Both the position numbers and the translations under genes were made by a program. A stretch of DNA of 10,292 bases from JACMPA01 sp035564115. GTDB lineage: Bacteria; Patescibacteriota; Saccharimonadia; Saccharimonadales; UBA4665. Below, one piece after another: positions 8,272 through 10,292 of the stretch. The DNA lies in the NCBI GenBank assembly GCA_035564115.1, contig DATMTN010000023.1, positions 1 through 10,292 of the forward strand. Direction: 5' to 3'. Positions within the stretch are counted from its first letter, which is position 1; each line of letters opens with the position of its first letter. The notes beneath the pieces were generated by a model. It was not told the origin of the DNA. It saw only the letters and a list, made by a program, of their open reading frames with translations, and searched no databases.

Positions 8272-8301
8272 ATAATACGCCAATTAGCACTCTAACGTCA
8301 A
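8272..8301 (-). promoter_or_regulatory. clpC promoter (sigma70 type)
   Basis: On the minus strand TTGACG (8301-8296) and TATTAT (8277-8272) are separated by 18 bases, a good vegetative promoter. Transcription would start near 8265, leaving a leader of about 75 bases before clpC. The -35 box is inside the loop of the CIRCE element and the spacer holds one CIRCE arm, so a bound repressor would block polymerase. Confidence 0.75.
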
Positions 8302-8312
8302 GAGTGCTAATT
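8282..8312. promoter_or_regulatory. CIRCE operator (HrcA binding site)
   Basis: TTAGCACTC (8284-8292), nine bases, then GAGTGCTAA (8302-8310): an exact match to the CIRCE consensus. The symmetry extends to 11-bp arms (8282-8292 and 8302-8312). CIRCE is the known operator of the heat-shock repressor HrcA, usually found at groE and dnaK operons. Here the first coding gene downstream is clpC, transcribed leftward. hrcA itself is not in this window. Confidence 0.95.
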
Positions 8313-8319
8313 TAGCTTC

Positions 8320-8955
8320 TTAGCGACTTTTGGGATGTCGGCGCGCCCGGCCGCTTCCACCCTTGCGGACAGGGTTTATGCCATTGGGCATTTTAGCAAG
8401 TTGACCTTGTTTTACAGGGAATGCACTGCCCTCTTCCCATCCCACATGCGCGATCCGCCGTTTCACTGGGAAATCATTATCATAGCCCGCGAAATGCGTC
8501 ACAGCCTTGCCGAGTCGCGGTACTTGACGCGTGAAATAGAGGACATCTGCACCGTAATAGCCAGCCTCCGCCAATCCCGAACTGCTCGCAGCGGCGTGTA
8601 CGGTAAGCAGCACCGCCCGATGGTACTGGACCTGCTTATGGCGGACTAAGCTCCTCACAAACTCATCTTCAACATCTGGCGTAATATATGCTTCGACGTC
8701 ATGTGAGCGACCGTGGAACCCTGCAGGTTTCACAGCACTCGGTAACGGTTCGAGAAAATAGGGACTAGACAGTACGATTTTGGCGAGAGCTTCTTCACTA
8801 GGCTGTTCGCCAAAACTCACATCGTGGCACAGTGATCGGACAATCTCGTCTTCAATGCTCAGTAAACTATCGAGTCCTGGTACCGCCCGGTGAAAGGCGT
8901 CGTATCCATCGCTCATACCTGTCTCTGCTACTGACTCTGCCATTGGTGTTTCCAT
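8320..8955 (-). CDS. Hypothetical protein with internal EDE(I/F)VRSL repeat
   Basis: I do not recognise this protein. From the ATG at 8955 it has 211 residues, no signal peptide or membrane segment and one cysteine, so it is probably cytoplasmic. The N-terminal half is acidic; the C-terminus is basic and glycine/arginine-rich (GGSGRARRHPKSR). A short repeat stands out: EDEIVRSL at residues 35-42 and EDEFVRSL at 96-103, 61 residues apart. No nucleotide-binding or catalytic motif is evident. The frame is open for over 630 bases. Start choice is uncertain: 8943 has a weak GGA 7 bases upstream, and 8916 is also in frame. The longer TTG start at 9021 would lie inside the nusA terminator and is unlikely. 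The stop is 7 bp from CIRCE with no terminator between, so its transcript may run into clpC. Confidence 0.7.
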   Translation of the reverse strand: METPMAESVAETGMSDGYDAFHRAVPGLDSLLSIEDEIVRSLCHDVSFGEQPSEEALAKIVLSSPYFLEPLPSAVKPAGFHGRSHDVEAYITPDVEDEFVRSLVRHKQVQYHRAVLLTVHAAASSSGLAEAGYYGADVLYFTRQVPRLGKAVTHFAGYDNDFPVKRRIAHVGWEEGSAFPVKQGQLAKMPNGINPVRKGGSGRARRHPKSR

Positions 8956-8971
8956 CTGAAATATTGGGATC

Positions 8972-8977
8972 AGTGTA
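8972..8977 (-). promoter_or_regulatory. Candidate -10 box for the hypothetical gene
   Basis: TACACT (8977-8972) preceded by TG and one base (TGCTACACT) resembles an extended -10. It lies just past the U-tract of the nusA terminator. A start near 8965 would leave about 10 bases before ATG 8955, a very short leader. No -35 box is convincing. Confidence 0.3.
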
Positions 8978-8981
8978 GCAC

Positions 8982-9012
8982 AAAAAGAGGCCTGCATTAT
9001 CGACAGGCCTCT
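8982..9012 (-). terminator. Intrinsic terminator of nusA
   Basis: Minus-strand stem AGAGGCCTG (9012-9004) pairs perfectly with CAGGCCTCT (8994-8986) across a 9-base loop. It is followed by a run of U ending at 8982. It begins 21 bases after the nusA stop. Confidence 0.9.
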
Positions 9013-9013
9013 C

Positions 9014-9029
9014 ATCTGCAAATGCAGAT
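9014..9029 (-). repeat. Small hairpin between the nusA stop and its terminator
   Basis: ATCTGCA (9014-9020) and TGCAGAT (9023-9029) are complementary with two bases between, giving about a 6-bp stem with a 4-base loop. It lies only a few bases after the nusA stop and directly before the terminator, so the two form a tandem hairpin 3' end. Confidence 0.55.
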
Positions 9030-9032
9030 CGA

Positions 9033-10199
9033 CTATTCGCCGTGCTCTTCGATGGCGTCGAGTAACGCGTTTTCGAGCTCAGTCTTCTTCTTCAGCTTTG
9101 GTGGAGCCTTTGGTGCAGCAGCTTCAGCGGCTGGGGCCTCTGGTGCGCTAGTGGCATTGTCCTTTTCGGCTTCGATATCCAGCTCATAACCTGTCAGCTT
9201 GCTGGCGAGACGGACGTTCTGACCGCTCTTACCGATAGCAATGCTCAGCTGATCCTCTGGTACGAGCACCTTAGCCTTCTGGTTCTTTTCATCCAGGATA
9301 ACTTTAGCTACGCGAGTTGGACTCAAAGCGTTGGTGATGTACTCGACAGTGTCGTCACTCCAGACAATAATATCGATTTTCTCTTGCTCACCCACTTCGG
9401 AAACAACAGCGTTGACACGCGTGCCGTGACCACCCACAAAGGTACCAACTGGGTCAACACCAGGCACGTTAGATGCAACTGCAATCTTTGAACGCACGCC
9501 AGCTTCCCGGGCAATGCCCTTAATCTCGACAGCACCGCTCTCCATTTCCGGCACTTCAGCGCGGAACAGCCACTCGATGAATTCCTTATTGCCACGGCTA
9601 ACAACCAGCTGGGGACCACGGAAACCACGCTCCACATCCTTCAGATACACCTTCAGACGCTGGCCGGGGTAGTAGCGCTCGCCCTGGATTTGCTCGCTGC
9701 GGGGCATGATGCCCTGTGCCTTACCAAGGTCGATACGACAAATGTTGCCTTCAACGCGTGAAACCACAGCGTTGATGACAGTACCAATCTTGTCCTCATA
9801 TTCTTCCATGACAATTTCGCGTTCTGCTTCGCGCAGCCGTTGCAGGATAACCTGCTTGGCGGTCTGAGCAGCCACACGGCCAAATGATTCGACCTTCTCG
9901 TGGATCTCAATCAGATCACCAATCTTGGCGTTCTTCTTCATGACCTGAGCGTCAGCCAGAGAGATTTCGTAGGCTTCATCACCCACGCGCTCGACGACCT
10001 CCTTGCTAATATAGGCATCAACGTCACCTGTGTTGAGGTTCATGCTGACGCGAATTTCCTGTTCGCGGTCACCATAGTCACGGCGATAGGCCGCAGCCAA
10101 AGCCTGCTCGACAACTTCCTGCACAGTTTCCTCTGGCAAGTTCTTTTCTTCGGCAATTGCCTTAATGGCAACTGCGAGTTGCTTAAAATCCATATCCAT
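9033..10199 (-). CDS. nusA: Transcription termination/antitermination factor NusA
   Basis: RNA polymerase-associated factor that modulates pausing, intrinsic termination and antitermination. Its 388 residues read in the standard order: N-terminal RNAP-binding domain (1 to about 125), S1 domain (about 136-200), KH1 with GGHG at 256-259 where many NusA proteins have a GxRG or GxKG core, and KH2 with the canonical IGKSGQNVRLA from 322. The Ala/Pro/Lys-rich tail (about 343-372) ends in a short acidic helix. It lacks the acidic repeats that extend the E. coli protein to 495 residues, as in many Gram-positives and CPR bacteria. AGGAG lies 7 bases before ATG 10199, which fixes the start over the in-frame ATG at 10193. 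A terminator lies upstream and another follows, so it looks monocistronic here. Its usual upstream partner rimP is not seen in the window. Confidence 0.96.
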   Translation of the reverse strand: MDMDFKQLAVAIKAIAEEKNLPEETVQEVVEQALAAAYRRDYGDREQEIRVSMNLNTGDVDAYISKEVVERVGDEAYEISLADAQVMKKNAKIGDLIEIHEKVESFGRVAAQTAKQVILQRLREAEREIVMEEYEDKIGTVINAVVSRVEGNICRIDLGKAQGIMPRSEQIQGERYYPGQRLKVYLKDVERGFRGPQLVVSRGNKEFIEWLFRAEVPEMESGAVEIKGIAREAGVRSKIAVASNVPGVDPVGTFVGGHGTRVNAVVSEVGEQEKIDIIVWSDDTVEYITNALSPTRVAKVILDEKNQKAKVLVPEDQLSIAIGKSGQNVRLASKLTGYELDIEAEKDNATSAPEAPAAEAAAPKAPPKLKKKTELENALLDAIEEHGE

Positions 10200-10227
10200 C
10201 TATTTTCTCCTTTTCTTAATTGTCCAA

Positions 10228-10233
10228 ATTGTA
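10228..10233 (-). promoter_or_regulatory. Candidate -10 box for nusA
   Basis: TACAAT (10233-10228) lies 28 bases before the nusA ATG and just downstream of the terminator at the right edge, where a new promoter is needed. The -35 region is weak (AGGAAC at 17 bases), so the call is tentative. Confidence 0.35.
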
Positions 10234-10262
10234 GATGACTAAATTGAGTAGTTCCTGGTACG

Positions 10263-10286
10263 AAAAAATCCGACCTGCCGGCCGGA
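10263..10286 (-). terminator. Intrinsic terminator of a gene beyond the right edge
   Basis: On the minus strand TCCGGCC (10286-10280), a GGCA loop and GGTCGGA (10275-10269) form a 7-bp stem with one G-U pair. Six U follow (10268-10263). It closes a minus-strand transcript from outside the window and separates it from nusA. Confidence 0.8.
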
Positions 10287-10292
10287 CTGAAC

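Noticed and set aside
8282..8312. CIRCE inverted repeat as terminator of the unknown gene
   Set aside because: It could fold in RNA but no U-tract follows, and it matches the HrcA operator exactly with a promoter built into it.
8335..8649. Plus-strand 104-codon frame opposite the unknown gene
   Set aside because: No recognisable domain or ribosome binding site, and wholly antisense to a longer frame in a leftward gene cluster. I cannot fully exclude it.
8956..9021. Unknown gene starting at TTG 9021
   Set aside because: The added 22 codons run through the nusA terminator hairpin and U-tract, with no ribosome binding site.
1..10292. CRISPR arrays, tRNA or rRNA genes, insertion sequences, phage or defence genes
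   Set aside because: No regularly spaced repeats, cloverleaf-like segments, transposase or integrase motifs were seen; nearly all sequence is accounted for by six genes.

Overview
The window looks like a housekeeping stretch of a bacterial chromosome of roughly 50% GC. It is most likely a Candidate Phyla Radiation (Patescibacteria) member close to Ca. Saccharibacteria (TM7). That placement rests on protein style and gene content recognised by eye: a long class A PBP with an Ig-like tail, a short NusA, ClpC under a CIRCE element, and a lineage-type membrane protein next to radA. No phylogenetic test was possible. TGA, TAG and TAA all appear as stops and no gene has an internal in-frame TGA, so nothing suggests a recoded genetic code. 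I found no tRNA, rRNA, CRISPR, transposase, phage gene or att site.

Layout, left to right. 1-96: leader with a candidate -10 box. 97-3267 (+): bifunctional class A penicillin-binding protein, the only plus-strand gene. It meets radA (3264-4610, minus) tail to tail, and the two TAG stops share one CTAG. Upstream of radA on the minus strand lie a membrane-anchored protein with an HEMLH (HExxH) motif and a coiled coil (4642-5640), then clpC (5694-8189). clpC has a sigma70-type promoter whose -35 box lies inside a perfect CIRCE operator (8282-8312). An unrecognised protein with a short internal repeat (8320-8955) lies between clpC and nusA (9033-10199). nusA ends in two tandem hairpins, the second an intrinsic terminator. 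Another minus-strand intrinsic terminator at the right edge closes a gene outside the window.

How the genes fit together: clpC, the HExxH protein and radA are co-directional with gaps of 53 and 31 bp and no terminator between them. They are probably one HrcA/CIRCE-controlled heat-shock operon for protein unfolding and degradation, an extracytoplasmic function and recombination repair. In many Firmicutes radA follows clpC in the ctsR-mcsA-mcsB-clpC-radA operon. Here ctsR, mcsA and mcsB are absent beside clpC, control is by CIRCE instead, and the HExxH gene sits between clpC and radA. The PBP builds peptidoglycan; its tail modules and the cysteines of both exported proteins suggest disulfide-stabilised surface folds.

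No clear new defence or mobile system is present. The least explained parts are the HExxH membrane protein, the 211-residue unknown between nusA and clpC, and the compositionally distinct tail of the PBP.
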